This document shows, piece after piece, positions 28,473-37,839 of a stretch of DNA of 37,943 bases; the stretch's first letter is position 1, and each line of letters starts with the position of its first letter. Source of the stretch: Candidatus Bipolaricaulota bacterium (lineage in GTDB: Bacteria > Bipolaricaulota > Bipolaricaulia > UBA7950 > UBA9294); assembly GCA_027007005.1 (NCBI GenBank), contig JALTFO010000306.1:1-37943 (forward strand), read 5' to 3'. A program made the translations under genes and the position numbers. The notes beneath the pieces are model-generated. The model was not told the origin of the DNA and made no database searches. It saw only the letters and a program-made list of their open reading frames with translations.

Positions 28473-29048
28473 TTGAAGGCCGTCTTCGGGCTAGGAAACC
28501 CAGGGCTTGAATACGGGCTCAGCCGACACAACGTCGGATTTGATGTCATCGACCTCTATCGCAAGCGGCATGTTCCGCGACTGAAAGCGCGTTTGATCGA
28601 TTCGGCTCTTGTTTACAAGAGCCGCGATCTTTTTCTTGTCAAGCCGATGACGTACATGAACGCAAGCGGCGAGGCGGTAAAAAGAGTCATCGATCGCTTC
28701 AGGATAGCACACCTCGATGTGCTCGTTGTCTACGATGATCTCGACATTCCCTTGGGTGAGATGAAGATCCTCGCAGCAGGTGGTCCCGGATCGCACAAGG
28801 GGATGATCTCCATCATCTCGGCCCTTGGGTGCGAAGATATCCCGAGGTTGCGGGTCGGGATCGGGCTCGACAAGAGGCCTGCCGATCAGGTAGATTACGT
28901 TCTTGGCAAGTTTAGCGATACGGAATGGGAGAAAATCTATCCCGTCCTCGAGCGCAGCGTAGAAGCTATCGCTACATTTCGAACAGAAGACATAAACACT
29001 GTCATGACCCGTTTCAACAGGCGTCGCCGGGTTGTGAACGATGACTAG
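28473..29048 (+). CDS. pth: Peptidyl-tRNA hydrolase (TTG start)
   Basis: KAVFGLGNPGLEYGLSRHNVGFDVID, KPMTYMNASGEAV, VYDDLDIPLGEMKILAAGGPGSHKGMISI. Confidence 0.95.
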   Translation: MKAVFGLGNPGLEYGLSRHNVGFDVIDLYRKRHVPRLKARLIDSALVYKSRDLFLVKPMTYMNASGEAVKRVIDRFRIAHLDVLVVYDDLDIPLGEMKILAAGGPGSHKGMISIISALGCEDIPRLRVGIGLDKRPADQVDYVLGKFSDTEWEKIYPVLERSVEAIATFRTEDINTVMTRFNRRRRVVNDD

Positions 29049-29103
29049 AAAGCTATACTCTGGCGTGTGATAAGAGTGTGTCTGATTCCAGGAGGAACCG
29101 ACG

Positions 29104-31527
29104 ATGTACGACCGATTCTCGCGTGAATCGATGGAGATAATTGCCTTCTCGCAGGAGGAGGCCGAGGAATGGCGCCACAGCTATGTGGGGACGGAGCACC
29201 TCCTTCTCGCCTTCCTAAGGACGAAGGGGAGCAACGTGTTTCGCTTCCTTACCACGCACGGCGTGACCTACGAAAAGGTCTCCGAGCTGCTGGAATCGGA
29301 GAAGGGACGGGGAAAGGTGCGCCTGTCTGCCGATGACCTGGAACCGACGCCACGCCTGAAGCGCGTGATGAAGATCAGCTTCGAGGAGGCTCGGCGGGCT
29401 GGACTCAACACCATCCGTCCCGAGCACCTACTGATGGGGATGCTGCGCGAAAGCGAGGGGACCGGTGCGGCGATCCTCCTTCATTTGGGGATCGATCTCA
29501 GTAAGACGCGCGCTTACTTCCTCCCTTCAGCTGGTGTGGGGATGGCGTTGAGGTCGACACGCCGCCCGCAGCAGCAGCGCAAGAGTGATCTCTCCGACTT
29601 CGGGCGTAACCTGATCGAAGAGGCTGAGGCCGGGCGGCTCGACCCAGTGATCGGGCGCGACGAAGAGATGGAGCGGATCATCCAGATACTTACCCGGCGC
29701 AAGAAGAACAACCCGGCGCTAATCGGGGAGTCCGGTGTGGGAAAGACGGCAATCGTTGAGGGCCTGGCCCAGAAGATTGTAACCGGGGACGTCCCGAGCC
29801 TTCTGCGTTCGAAGGAGATCATCGAGCTCGACATGGCGTCAATTGTCGCTGGAACGAAGTACCGCGGCGAGTTCGAACAGCGCCTGAAAACCTTGATCAA
29901 CCAGGTGATGGAATCAGACGACATCATCCTGTTTATCGACGAACTGCAAACCGTTGTCGGCGCTGGTGGAGCCGAGGGGGCGATCGATGCTTCCTCGATC
30001 CTCAAGCCACCACTTGCTACTGGAGCTATCCAATGTATTGGTACGGCCACGCTCGACGAGTACCGCAAGTCTGTGGAGAAGGACCCCGCGCTGAAGCGCC
30101 GCTTCAAGACGATCCTCGTTGAGGAGCCGTCCGTGGAAGAGACGGTAAAGATCATGAAGGGACTGCGCCCACATTATGAGCGGCACCACGGCGTGAAGAT
30201 CACCGATGAAGCCCTATATCAGGCGGCTCGCCTCTCCGATCGCTACGTCACCGACCAGTTCCTTCCAGATAAGGCGATCGATCTGATCGATGAGACCGCG
30301 GCGCGGATCAAGCTCCAGAGCTCACTGCTGCCGGACGATGTGCGCGAGTTGATGAGCGATATGGAAGACCTAGACGAGCAGGAGCATGCAGCCGTCGCCG
30401 CGCAGGACTACGAGACTGCTGCGCGGCTGCGCGATCGTAAGGCCGAACTGGAAGAAGAGATTGAGGACATTACCGGTAATTCGCACCCTGCAAGTGAGCT
30501 GCAGGCAACCGGCAAGGACGTAGCACAGGTGGTCTCCATGTGGACAGGAATACCCATTGGGCACGTTCAGGAAGAAGAGACGACGCGCCTGGTAAACATG
30601 GAGGACAAGATCCACGGCCGCCTCATCGGGCAACATGACGCCGTGCAGGCGATCTCCCGTTCGATCAGGCGAGCCTACGCTGGCGTGAAGAACCCACGTC
30701 GTCCTGTTGGTGTATTCATGTTCCTTGGGCCAACCGGAGTGGGGAAGACCGAGCTCTCGAAGACCCTGGCCGAATTCCTGTTCGGCGATGAAGACGCGCT
30801 GATTCGCGTTGACATGTCCGAGTACATGGAGCGTTTCTCCGTCTCCCGTCTGACCGGTGCACCTCCGGGGTACGTCGGCTACGAGGAGGCTGGCGAACTG
30901 ACTGAGAAGGTGAGGCACCGACCGTACTCCGTAATCCTCTTCGATGAGATCGAGAAGGCACACCGTGATGTGTTCAACATCCTCTTGCAAGTGATGGAGG
31001 ATGGAATCCTGACTGATTCGCAGGGGCGGCGCGTCGATTTCCGCAATGCTGTTCTCATCATGACTTCAAACGTGGGAAGTGAATTAATTACCGACCGTGG
31101 TACGCTCGGCTTCAGCAACGATGAAATCGACTCCGAAGAGTCGTACAAGGAGATGAAAGATCGCGTGATCGGCGAGGTGCGCAAGGTCTTCCGGCCAGAG
31201 TTCTTAAACCGGCTCGACGATGTTATCGTCTTCCATCAGCTGACACGCGAGCAGGTGCTGGAGATCGCTAACCTGATGCTCAACGAGCTGAAGGCACGTT
31301 TGGTCGAAGAGCACGGGATTACGCTCACCCTCGATGAATCGGCGAATGAACTGCTGATCGAGCAGGGATACGACTCCAAGTACGGCGCGCGACCAATGCG
31401 TCGGGCGATCGAACGACTGATGGAGAACCCAATATCCGAGCTGATCCTCAACCGGTCCTTCGAACACGGGTCGACAATCGTTGCCTCGGCGGACGGCGAG
31501 GAGATGCGCTTCACCCGGAGCAAGTAA
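29104..31527 (+). CDS. clpC: ATP-dependent Clp protease ATPase subunit ClpC
   Basis: N-domain repeats, two AAA modules (GESGVGKTAIVEGLAQ; GPTGVGKTELSKTLAEFLFG), UVR-like linker (AAQDYETAARLRDRKAELEEE). Confidence 0.95.
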   Translation: MYDRFSRESMEIIAFSQEEAEEWRHSYVGTEHLLLAFLRTKGSNVFRFLTTHGVTYEKVSELLESEKGRGKVRLSADDLEPTPRLKRVMKISFEEARRAGLNTIRPEHLLMGMLRESEGTGAAILLHLGIDLSKTRAYFLPSAGVGMALRSTRRPQQQRKSDLSDFGRNLIEEAEAGRLDPVIGRDEEMERIIQILTRRKKNNPALIGESGVGKTAIVEGLAQKIVTGDVPSLLRSKEIIELDMASIVAGTKYRGEFEQRLKTLINQVMESDDIILFIDELQTVVGAGGAEGAIDASSILKPPLATGAIQCIGTATLDEYRKSVEKDPALKRRFKTILVEEPSVEETVKIMKGLRPHYERHHGVKITDEALYQAARLSDRYVTDQFLPDKAIDLIDETAARIKLQSSLLPDDVRELMSDMEDLDEQEHAAVAAQDYETAARLRDRKAELEEEIEDITGNSHPASELQATGKDVAQVVSMWTGIPIGHVQEEETTRLVNMEDKIHGRLIGQHDAVQAISRSIRRAYAGVKNPRRPVGVFMFLGPTGVGKTELSKTLAEFLFGDEDALIRVDMSEYMERFSVSRLTGAPPGYVGYEEAGELTEKVRHRPYSVILFDEIEKAHRDVFNILLQVMEDGILTDSQGRRVDFRNAVLIMTSNVGSELITDRGTLGFSNDEIDSEESYKEMKDRVIGEVRKVFRPEFLNRLDDVIVFHQLTREQVLEIANLMLNELKARLVEEHGITLTLDESANELLIEQGYDSKYGARPMRRAIERLMENPISELILNRSFEHGSTIVASADGEEMRFTRSK

Positions 31528-31528
31528 C

Positions 31529-32866
31529 ATGGCCTACCGCTGTAGTCACTGCGGCTACCAGTCGGTAAAGTGGTTCGGACGCTGCCCAAATTGCGGCGAG
31601 TGGGACACGTTAGTCGCCGACGATGAAGAGAAGACGGAGGACCGATCTTGGATCGGAGACAAAGTCCTCCCGATCAGTCGCATCGACCTCGGTGATGTCA
31701 AGCGGCTGGAATGTGGGATCGGCGAGGTCGACCGTCTACTCGGCGGTGGCCTCGTTCCCGGAGGAGTGATCCTATTCGGAGGCGAGCCCGGGATTGGAAA
31801 GTCAACTCTGCTCTTGCAGATTGCACAGGGTTTCGCCGAGCGATACGGCCAAGTCCTCTACGTCTCTGGTGAAGAGTCCGCTGCCCAGATCAAGCTGCGC
31901 GCAAGCAGGCTTAATGTGTCGAGCGATGAGCTATACGTCCTCTCCGAGCAGAGCATGCACCGCATCATCGCGGCGGTGGAGAAGATCAACCCTAGCCTAC
32001 TGATCATCGACTCCATCCAGACCACCCTGTCTGAGGACGTGCCAGGCGAAGCGGGGAGCGTTCGCCAGATGCGCGAGTCCAGCGCTGAACTTACCCGTCT
32101 CACCAAGGGGCGCAAGATGGCGACCTTCCTCGTGGGGCACATCACTAAGGGTGGAGGCTTCGCCGGGCCGAAAACGGTGGAGCACCTGGTCGACGTAGCC
32201 ATCTACCTCGAAGGAAACCGTGGGGAGGATGTACGGATCTTAAGGTCGGTGAAGAACCGCTTCGGGAGCACCGACGAGGTGGCTGTTTTCCAGATGCAGG
32301 CGAGTGGACTGCGAGCGATCACCGATCCATCCCGCTTCTTCCTTTCCGAACACCAGGACGATCCGCGACCAGGGACGGTGATCGTCCCCATCCTTGAAGG
32401 TACACGGCCAATACTCGTTGAACTGCAGGCGCTCGTCTCACCGACCGGAGGGTACGGTGTGCCACAGCGTCGTTGTAGCGGGCTCGACTACAATCGCATC
32501 CTCCTGCTGCTAGCGGTGATTGAGCGGCGGCTGGGGGTAAACACCTCTGGAGCGGATGTCTACCTCAGCCTCGCTGGGGGATTGGAGACACGCGAACGCG
32601 GGACCGATCTTGGAGTGACGGCGGCAGTCGTCTCTAGCCTGCGTAACAAGGCGCTCCCCAAGCGCACGGTGATCGTAGGAGAAGTAGGACTGACCGGCGA
32701 GATCCGCGGAGTGAAGAGGCTACGCGAGCGGATAAACGAAGCAGGGAAACTCGGGTACGAACGGATCATCGTCCCCAGCAAGGGAAGCCCAAAGACGCGA
32801 ACGAAGATAGAAGTGATAGCGGTGGAGACCATCGAAGCAGCGATGAACACACTTGGAGTAATCTAG
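31529..32866 (+). CDS. radA: DNA repair protein RadA/Sms
   Basis: Zn finger YRCSHCGYQSVKWFGRCPNCGEWDTL, Walker A GEPGIGKSTLLLQ, KNRFG motif, Lon-like C-terminus. Start reset to ATG at 31529. Confidence 0.97.
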   Translation: MAYRCSHCGYQSVKWFGRCPNCGEWDTLVADDEEKTEDRSWIGDKVLPISRIDLGDVKRLECGIGEVDRLLGGGLVPGGVILFGGEPGIGKSTLLLQIAQGFAERYGQVLYVSGEESAAQIKLRASRLNVSSDELYVLSEQSMHRIIAAVEKINPSLLIIDSIQTTLSEDVPGEAGSVRQMRESSAELTRLTKGRKMATFLVGHITKGGGFAGPKTVEHLVDVAIYLEGNRGEDVRILRSVKNRFGSTDEVAVFQMQASGLRAITDPSRFFLSEHQDDPRPGTVIVPILEGTRPILVELQALVSPTGGYGVPQRRCSGLDYNRILLLLAVIERRLGVNTSGADVYLSLAGGLETRERGTDLGVTAAVVSSLRNKALPKRTVIVGEVGLTGEIRGVKRLRERINEAGKLGYERIIVPSKGSPKTRTKIEVIAVETIEAAMNTLGVI

Positions 32867-32868
32867 GG

Positions 32869-32939
32869 ATTGAGTGATCGGATGATTGAATTACTGAGTG
32901 ATTTAGCAGCAAGATCACCCGATGATCCGATCTCTCAAT
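32869..32939. repeat. ATTGA-rich intergenic inverted repeat
   Basis: ATTGAGTGATCGGATGAT (32869-32886) pairs 16/18 with ATGATCCGATCTCTCAAT (32922-32939); shares CCGATCTCTCAAT with the 10228-10312 element. Confidence 0.6.
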
Positions 32940-32965
32940 GATTCGATACACTTGGGGGAGGAACA

Positions 32966-33793
32966 ATGAACGATACACGGATGGAGAAGCTGAACAAAGC
33001 GACAGCAACGCTGAAGGACAAGCTGCCGGAGGTACCAGAGATCGCGCTTGTGCTCGGGTCCGGCCTGTCGCAGGCGTTCGGTATCCCCGGTGAAGGGGTA
33101 ACGATCCCCTGGAGCGAGATACCTGGGTTCCCATTGCCCACGGTCGCTGGACATGCTGGACAGTTCTGGGCTGGTGAGGTGAGCGGCAAACAGCTACTCT
33201 TGCAGCGCGGGCGTACGCACTACTATGAGGGTTACTCGATCGACGATGTCGTCTTTGCCACACGCCTGTTCGCCCTGTTGGGGATAAAGACCCTCATCGT
33301 CACCAACGCCTCTGGAGCGATCAACAAGGATTTCTCCGCGGGAGACCTTGTGTTGATCAGCGATCACATCAACATGCTGGGGACAAACCCGCTGCGTGGT
33401 CCAAACCTCGGCGATCTTGGGCCACGCTTTCCGGACATGTCCACTGCTTACTCGCCACGCCTGCGAAAACTGGCCAAGGAGGTAGCAGCATCTACTGGGA
33501 TCTCCCTCAAGGAAGGCGTATACCTGGCGACGCTCGGTCCCTCTTACGAATCTCCTGCAGAGATCAGGGCGTTCCGCGCGTTGGGAGCAGATCTTGTCGG
33601 CATGTCCACCGTCCCCGAAGTGATAGCTGCTCGCCATGCGGGAATCGAGGTGCTTGGAATATCCTGCGCCACGAATCTCGCCGCTGGCGTCGATCCCAAG
33701 GCAACTCTATCACACAAGGAAGTGATCGACACGACGAAGCGCGTAGGGGACGCGATGCGCCGGTTGATCACGGCGATCATCGGTCGTGTCTGA
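32966..33793 (+). CDS. Purine nucleoside phosphorylase (PNP-I)
   Basis: IALVLGSGLSQAF, IPGFPLPTVAGHAGQFWAGEVSG, LQRGRTHYYEGYS, VTNASGAINKDFSAGDLVLISDHINMLGTNPLRG, MSTVPEVIAARHAGIEVLGISCATNLAAG. Confidence 0.94.
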   Translation: MNDTRMEKLNKATATLKDKLPEVPEIALVLGSGLSQAFGIPGEGVTIPWSEIPGFPLPTVAGHAGQFWAGEVSGKQLLLQRGRTHYYEGYSIDDVVFATRLFALLGIKTLIVTNASGAINKDFSAGDLVLISDHINMLGTNPLRGPNLGDLGPRFPDMSTAYSPRLRKLAKEVAASTGISLKEGVYLATLGPSYESPAEIRAFRALGADLVGMSTVPEVIAARHAGIEVLGISCATNLAAGVDPKATLSHKEVIDTTKRVGDAMRRLITAIIGRV

Positions 33794-33822
33794 CATAGCG
33801 AAAAACCACATTGCAAGCGCCC

Positions 33823-33850
33823 TTGAATCCACTAAGACTGTCTGTATAAT
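33823..33850 (+). promoter_or_regulatory. Strong sigma70-like promoter of glutamate dehydrogenase gene
   Basis: TTGAAT (33823-33828) - 16 nt - TATAAT (33845-33850). Confidence 0.7.
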
Positions 33851-33862
33851 CTCGCCGCGTCG

Positions 33863-33886
33863 AGGGGCAAGCTGAACCTTGCCCCT
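33863..33886 (+). promoter_or_regulatory. 5'-UTR hairpin AGGGGCAAG-ctgaac-CTTGCCCCT
   Basis: 9-bp perfect stem, 6-nt loop, a few nt downstream of the predicted transcription start and about 40 nt before the ATG. Confidence 0.5.
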
Positions 33887-33928
33887 TGCCTGCACGAATA
33901 GCTTTTAAGCTCTTAGGAGGTTGTAAAC

Positions 33929-35185
33929 ATGGCCAATGGCCCTACGCTCAACCCGTTTGAGATTTCTCAGCGGCAGCTCGACAAGTCGGCAAAGAAGCTG
34001 AATCTCGATCCACAAGTGCACGCGCTTCTGCGCGAGCCAATGCGAACACTTGAGGTTCACTTCCCGGTGAAGATGGATGATGGGACGACGAAGTTGTTCA
34101 AGGGATTTCGTGTGCAGTACAACGATGCCCGTGGGCCCACAAAGGGTGGAATCCGCTTCCACCCGGAAGAAACGATCGATACCGTTAGAGCTCTTTCCGC
34201 TTGGATGACTTGGAAATGTGCCGTTGTCGATATTCCATACGGTGGAAGCAAAGGTGGGGTAATCTGCAATCCCAAGGAACTCTCGGCTGGTGAATTGGAG
34301 CGACTCTCCCGCGGTTATATCCGTGCCATTGGCCGTTTTATCGGCCCGGAGAAGGACGTGCCCGCGCCTGACGTGTATACGACCCCGCAGATTATGGCTT
34401 GGATGATGGATGAGTACTCCAAGATGGTCGGATACAACACGCCTGGACTGATCACTGGTAAGCCAATCCCGGTCGGTGGATCGCTCGGACGCGGTGACGC
34501 GACCGCTCGCGGTGCTGTCTACACAATCATCGAGGCGGCCAAGGTTCTCGGCATGAACCTCAAGGGCGCTACTGTTGCCATTCAGGGCTACGGAAACGCC
34601 GGCTACTTTGCTGCTAAATTGATGAAGGAACTGGCTGGCAGCAAGGTCGTCGCCGTCAGCGACTCCCGTGGTGGTGCCTACTCTGCCGATGGAATCGACA
34701 TTGACGCAGCCTTTGAGCAGAAGAAGTCCACCGGTTCCGTCTCCGGACTCGCTGGAACAAAAAAGATCACTAACAGCGAACTCCTCGAGCTCGATGTCGA
34801 CGTGCTCATTCCAGCAGCGATTGAAGGTGTAATCACCGAAAAGAATGCCAATGCCATCAAGGGTAAGCTCATCGCCGAGATAGCAAACGGACCGACGACC
34901 CCTGAGGCAGACGAGATCCTCGTCAAGAACGGCAAATACATCATCCCTGACTTCCTGTGCAACGCTGGCGGGGTAACCGTCTCCTACTTTGAGTGGGTGC
35001 AGAACATTGGCGGATACTACTGGAAACTGGAAGACGTGCACGCGCGGCTGGAGGAGAAGATGGTCGACGCGTTCCATGCCGTCCACGAAATGGCACAGAG
35101 CCAGAACGTCGATAACCGTGTTGCTGCATACATGGTTTCGGTGCAGCGCGTTGCCGAGGCAATGAAGCTACGCGGTTGGGTGTAA
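33929..35185 (+). CDS. Glutamate dehydrogenase (Glu/Leu/Phe/Val dehydrogenase family)
   Basis: [100 protein letters not shown]. Confidence 0.96.
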   Translation: MANGPTLNPFEISQRQLDKSAKKLNLDPQVHALLREPMRTLEVHFPVKMDDGTTKLFKGFRVQYNDARGPTKGGIRFHPEETIDTVRALSAWMTWKCAVVDIPYGGSKGGVICNPKELSAGELERLSRGYIRAIGRFIGPEKDVPAPDVYTTPQIMAWMMDEYSKMVGYNTPGLITGKPIPVGGSLGRGDATARGAVYTIIEAAKVLGMNLKGATVAIQGYGNAGYFAAKLMKELAGSKVVAVSDSRGGAYSADGIDIDAAFEQKKSTGSVSGLAGTKKITNSELLELDVDVLIPAAIEGVITEKNANAIKGKLIAEIANGPTTPEADEILVKNGKYIIPDFLCNAGGVTVSYFEWVQNIGGYYWKLEDVHARLEEKMVDAFHAVHEMAQSQNVDNRVAAYMVSVQRVAEAMKLRGWV

Positions 35186-35214
35186 CAACTTAGTGACAAT
35201 AACCTGATTTCACT

Positions 35215-35244
35215 ACGGGCCTTCGTAATGGAGGCCCGTTTTTT
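35215..35244 (+). terminator. Intrinsic terminator after glutamate dehydrogenase
   Basis: ACGGGCCTTC-gtaat-GGAGGCCCGT (one G-U pair) followed by TTTTT. Confidence 0.88.
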
Positions 35245-35261
35245 CGCTGGGTGCTTACGCT

Positions 35262-35368
35262 TGGGGTCAGACCTTCGATCTTAGGATTATAATAAATTGC
35301 CGTGGTCTCTTTTATTTGTATCTCATACGAATTAAGGCCAAAATCCTAAGATCGAAGGTCTGACCCCA
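35262..35368. mobile_element. MITE/REP-like element with perfect 27-bp inverted termini, no ORF
   Basis: TGGGGTCAGACCTTCGATCTTAGGATT at 35262-35288 and its exact reverse complement at 35342-35368, 53-nt spacer. Confidence 0.75.
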
Positions 35369-35440
35369 CAAAGCTTCACAATGGTCGATTGCAAGTCTTG
35401 CGTGTAGAATAATGCAATGTTGCTGCCGGTTGCGTTACCC

Positions 35441-35453
35441 CCTCATGATGAGG
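35441..35453. promoter_or_regulatory. Palindrome CCTCATgATGAGG upstream of the GNAT-thiolase-DUF35 operon
   Basis: Perfect 6-bp arms; nested within C-run/G-run (ccccc...gggggg) flanks, so could form a larger hairpin. Confidence 0.3.
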
Positions 35454-35499
35454 TCATTTCTGTGGGGGGAGATATCACTCGTAAGAAAGGAGACTTTGT

Positions 35500-36195
35500 A
35501 TGGGAAATGTAGACCAGCTTGAAGCCTTACTGCGGCCCCCGGAATTGGAGATGCCACCCTACCCGCCGAAGGTGATTACCCTGGCCAGCGGGGAGAAGAT
35601 GGTGGTGCGACAGCTCGATCGGGAGGAGGTGCCGATCCTTCTTGAGGCGATCTACCCGCTACTGTGGGTGGAGCGGGATTATTATGACATCGTATCGGCG
35701 CGCCTATTTGGGGAACTCCTCGCTTATAAGCGCTACCGGGTGAAGAATGAGTACGTCCTCGTCGGGCTGATCGACGGTGTCCTTGCCGGCATCGTCAATG
35801 GGCACATGGTCGATGGGAAGGTGGGGATGAGCTATCACACGCTCACCATCCGCCGCGGCCTGCGCGTGGGCTCGCATCTCTTTGCCGCAAAGATGGAGTA
35901 TCACATGGACTTCCTCAATCAGGAGGAGGTGTTGATCGTCGCTGAGAGCCCGATCGGTTTCCGTCGATGGATGATTGAATACCCGCTGCAGAAGAAGTAT
36001 GAAGTCCCACACGAGCTCGGCGGGGGGCCATCCTGGGTCTTGAACAAGGAGACGTACCTTGCAGCGAAACCGCGCCTTGTCTCCGGGAGCCGCCCTGTCT
36101 CAGCTGAACTTCGCGCCGGGGCGCAGACGATCGTCCTGCCGGAGGAGGAAATTGTTAAGGCACAGGTGCTCGGTGGGAAAGGAGGCGACAAATGA
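35500..36195 (+). CDS. GNAT-like acyltransferase-type protein of unknown substrate, co-operonic with thiolase
   Basis: LVGLIDGVLAGIVNGHMV...SYHTLTIRRGLRVGSHLFAAKMEYHMDFLNQEEVLIVAESPIGFRRWMIEYPLQKKYEVP suggests a GNAT fold; overlaps next gene start. Confidence 0.5.
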   Translation: MGNVDQLEALLRPPELEMPPYPPKVITLASGEKMVVRQLDREEVPILLEAIYPLLWVERDYYDIVSARLFGELLAYKRYRVKNEYVLVGLIDGVLAGIVNGHMVDGKVGMSYHTLTIRRGLRVGSHLFAAKMEYHMDFLNQEEVLIVAESPIGFRRWMIEYPLQKKYEVPHELGGGPSWVLNKETYLAAKPRLVSGSRPVSAELRAGAQTIVLPEEEIVKAQVLGGKGGDK

Positions 36196-37373
36196 GGCCG
36201 GTAGCAATCATCGGCGCGGGGATGACGAAGTTCGGCCGCTCCGAGTGGCCGCTCATGAAACTGATGACCACAGCGTCGCTCGCCGCTTTGAACGACGCCA
36301 ACCTTGAGGATGTCGAGGTAGATGGGATTGTCGTTGCCAACATGGGGGCGGCCAGATTGAACAAGCAGACGGCGATCGCCAGCGCACTCGCCGACAGCCT
36401 TAACTTGCTCCCGGCTATGGCCGAATCGGTGGAGAACGGTCCGGCATCGGGTGCCTCCGCGTTCAAGGTCGGTTACCAGGCGATCGCCTCCGGCATGGCC
36501 GATGTTGTCCTCGTCACTGGCGTGGAGATGATGCGCGCAGTGAACAACCTGGAAGCGACGGACTTCGTTGCTAGTCTCTCTCACCCCGAGGCCGAGTACA
36601 TCTACGGCGTCACCCTCCCTGGATTGGCGGGGATGTTCGCGCGGCTGTACATGGAGCGCTACGGTGTAACGCGCGAACACCTGGCGATGGTGGCGATCAA
36701 GAACCATAAAAACGCGATGAAGAATCCCTACGCGCACATCCACCAGACGGTGACCATGGAGGGAATCCTCACCGCTCCAGAAGCTGTTGTGAACAATCCT
36801 CCAATTGCCGAGCCGCTGCACATGTTCGACTGTTGCCCGGTAAGCGATGGGGCGGCATCCGTGGTTCTCGCGACGCAGGAAATAGCCGAGAAGCTGGGAC
36901 GACAGGTTGTGCGCGTTGCCGGGATCGGTCAGGCCACGGACACTCACGCTGTGCATGAGCGACCCGATCCGACGGAACTGACGGCCGTTCGCCTGGCTGC
37001 AGAGAGAGCATTCGCCATGGCTGGACTGACGCCACAGGATATCGACGTCGCTGAGCTGCACGATGCGTTCACCATCCTCGAAATCGCCGAGAGCGAAGAG
37101 GTCGGCTTCTTCAAGAAGGGTGAAGGCCACAAGGCTCTCGCCGAAGGGGTCACCTCGCTCGGTGGGAAGCTTCCGATAAACCCCTCTGGCGGACTGAAGG
37201 CGAAGGGGCATCCGGTCGGTGCGACCGGCGTGGCGCAGCTTGTGGAACTCACCTGGCAGTTGCGCGGCGAGGCTGGAGAGCGACAGGTACAGAACGCAAA
37301 GAACGCCTTTGCCTGCAACTTCGGCGGGTTCGGAAACAACGTTGTCGCCACAGTGCTTACGAGGGAGGGCTAA
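36192..37373 (+). CDS. Thiolase-superfamily protein (SCP2-like thiolase)
   Basis: AIIGAGMTKFGR, LVTGVEMM, FDCCPVSDGAASVVL, ELHDAFTILEI, NPSGGLKAKGHPVGATGVAQLVEL, NFGGFGNN. Confidence 0.9.
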   Translation: MRPVAIIGAGMTKFGRSEWPLMKLMTTASLAALNDANLEDVEVDGIVVANMGAARLNKQTAIASALADSLNLLPAMAESVENGPASGASAFKVGYQAIASGMADVVLVTGVEMMRAVNNLEATDFVASLSHPEAEYIYGVTLPGLAGMFARLYMERYGVTREHLAMVAIKNHKNAMKNPYAHIHQTVTMEGILTAPEAVVNNPPIAEPLHMFDCCPVSDGAASVVLATQEIAEKLGRQVVRVAGIGQATDTHAVHERPDPTELTAVRLAAERAFAMAGLTPQDIDVAELHDAFTILEIAESEEVGFFKKGEGHKALAEGVTSLGGKLPINPSGGLKAKGHPVGATGVAQLVELTWQLRGEAGERQVQNAKNAFACNFGGFGNNVVATVLTREG

Positions 37374-37714
37374 TGATGGATGAGAAAGTATACGGTGCTC
37401 GCTGCAAAGACTGCGGCAAAGAGACCTACCCGGCACACGCTCGTTGCCCTGAGTGCGGATCGGAGAATCTAGAGCCGATCGAGATCACGGGAGAGGGGAA
37501 GGTGCTAACCTACACCGATCTGTACGCGTTGCCGCTTGATTACGAGCGACGCTACCTGCGCCTGGCGATCGTCGAGCTGGATAGTGGCCTGCGCGCCACC
37601 GGACAGCTCTTAGATGAGAAGCCCAAAATCGGAAAGCGAGTAAAGACAACGATCGGTGTAGTGCGGCAGAGCGGTGATCGCAAGATCCATGGCCTGCAGT
37701 TCGTGCCGGTCTAA
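37373..37714 (+). CDS. DUF35-type Zn-ribbon/OB-fold acyl-CoA-associated protein
   Basis: Rubredoxin-like CKDCGKETYPAHARCPECGSENLEPIEITGEGKVLTYTDLY followed by OB-fold region. Confidence 0.88.
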   Translation: MMDEKVYGARCKDCGKETYPAHARCPECGSENLEPIEITGEGKVLTYTDLYALPLDYERRYLRLAIVELDSGLRATGQLLDEKPKIGKRVKTTIGVVRQSGDRKIHGLQFVPV

Positions 37715-37720
37715 GCAGCT

Positions 37721-37757
37721 TGATCTGGGCGGGGAATCCTTTCTCCCGCCCAGATCA
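37721..37757. terminator. 13-bp perfect hairpin after the thiolase operon
   Basis: TGATCTGGGCGGG - 11 nt - CCCGCCCAGATCA; no strong T-run follows. Confidence 0.5.
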
Positions 37758-37839
37758 TTATAAGAAACGAAAAGCATTCTCTCGCAAAGACCTGTCTGCC
37801 TCGTCGGCACAGGCAGGCGGTAGAGTAGAGGAGTAGGTG

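Noticed and set aside
33905-35086. 393-aa minus-strand ORF
   Set aside because: Antisense shadow of glutamate dehydrogenase; no family resemblance.
35919-37436. 505-aa minus-strand ORF
   Set aside because: Antisense shadow spanning the thiolase and neighbours; no domain recognised.
37785-37815. CCTGTCTGCC...GGCACAGGCAGG as a strong inverted repeat
   Set aside because: Pairing is imperfect and short; could be a REP-like fragment but not supported enough to list.
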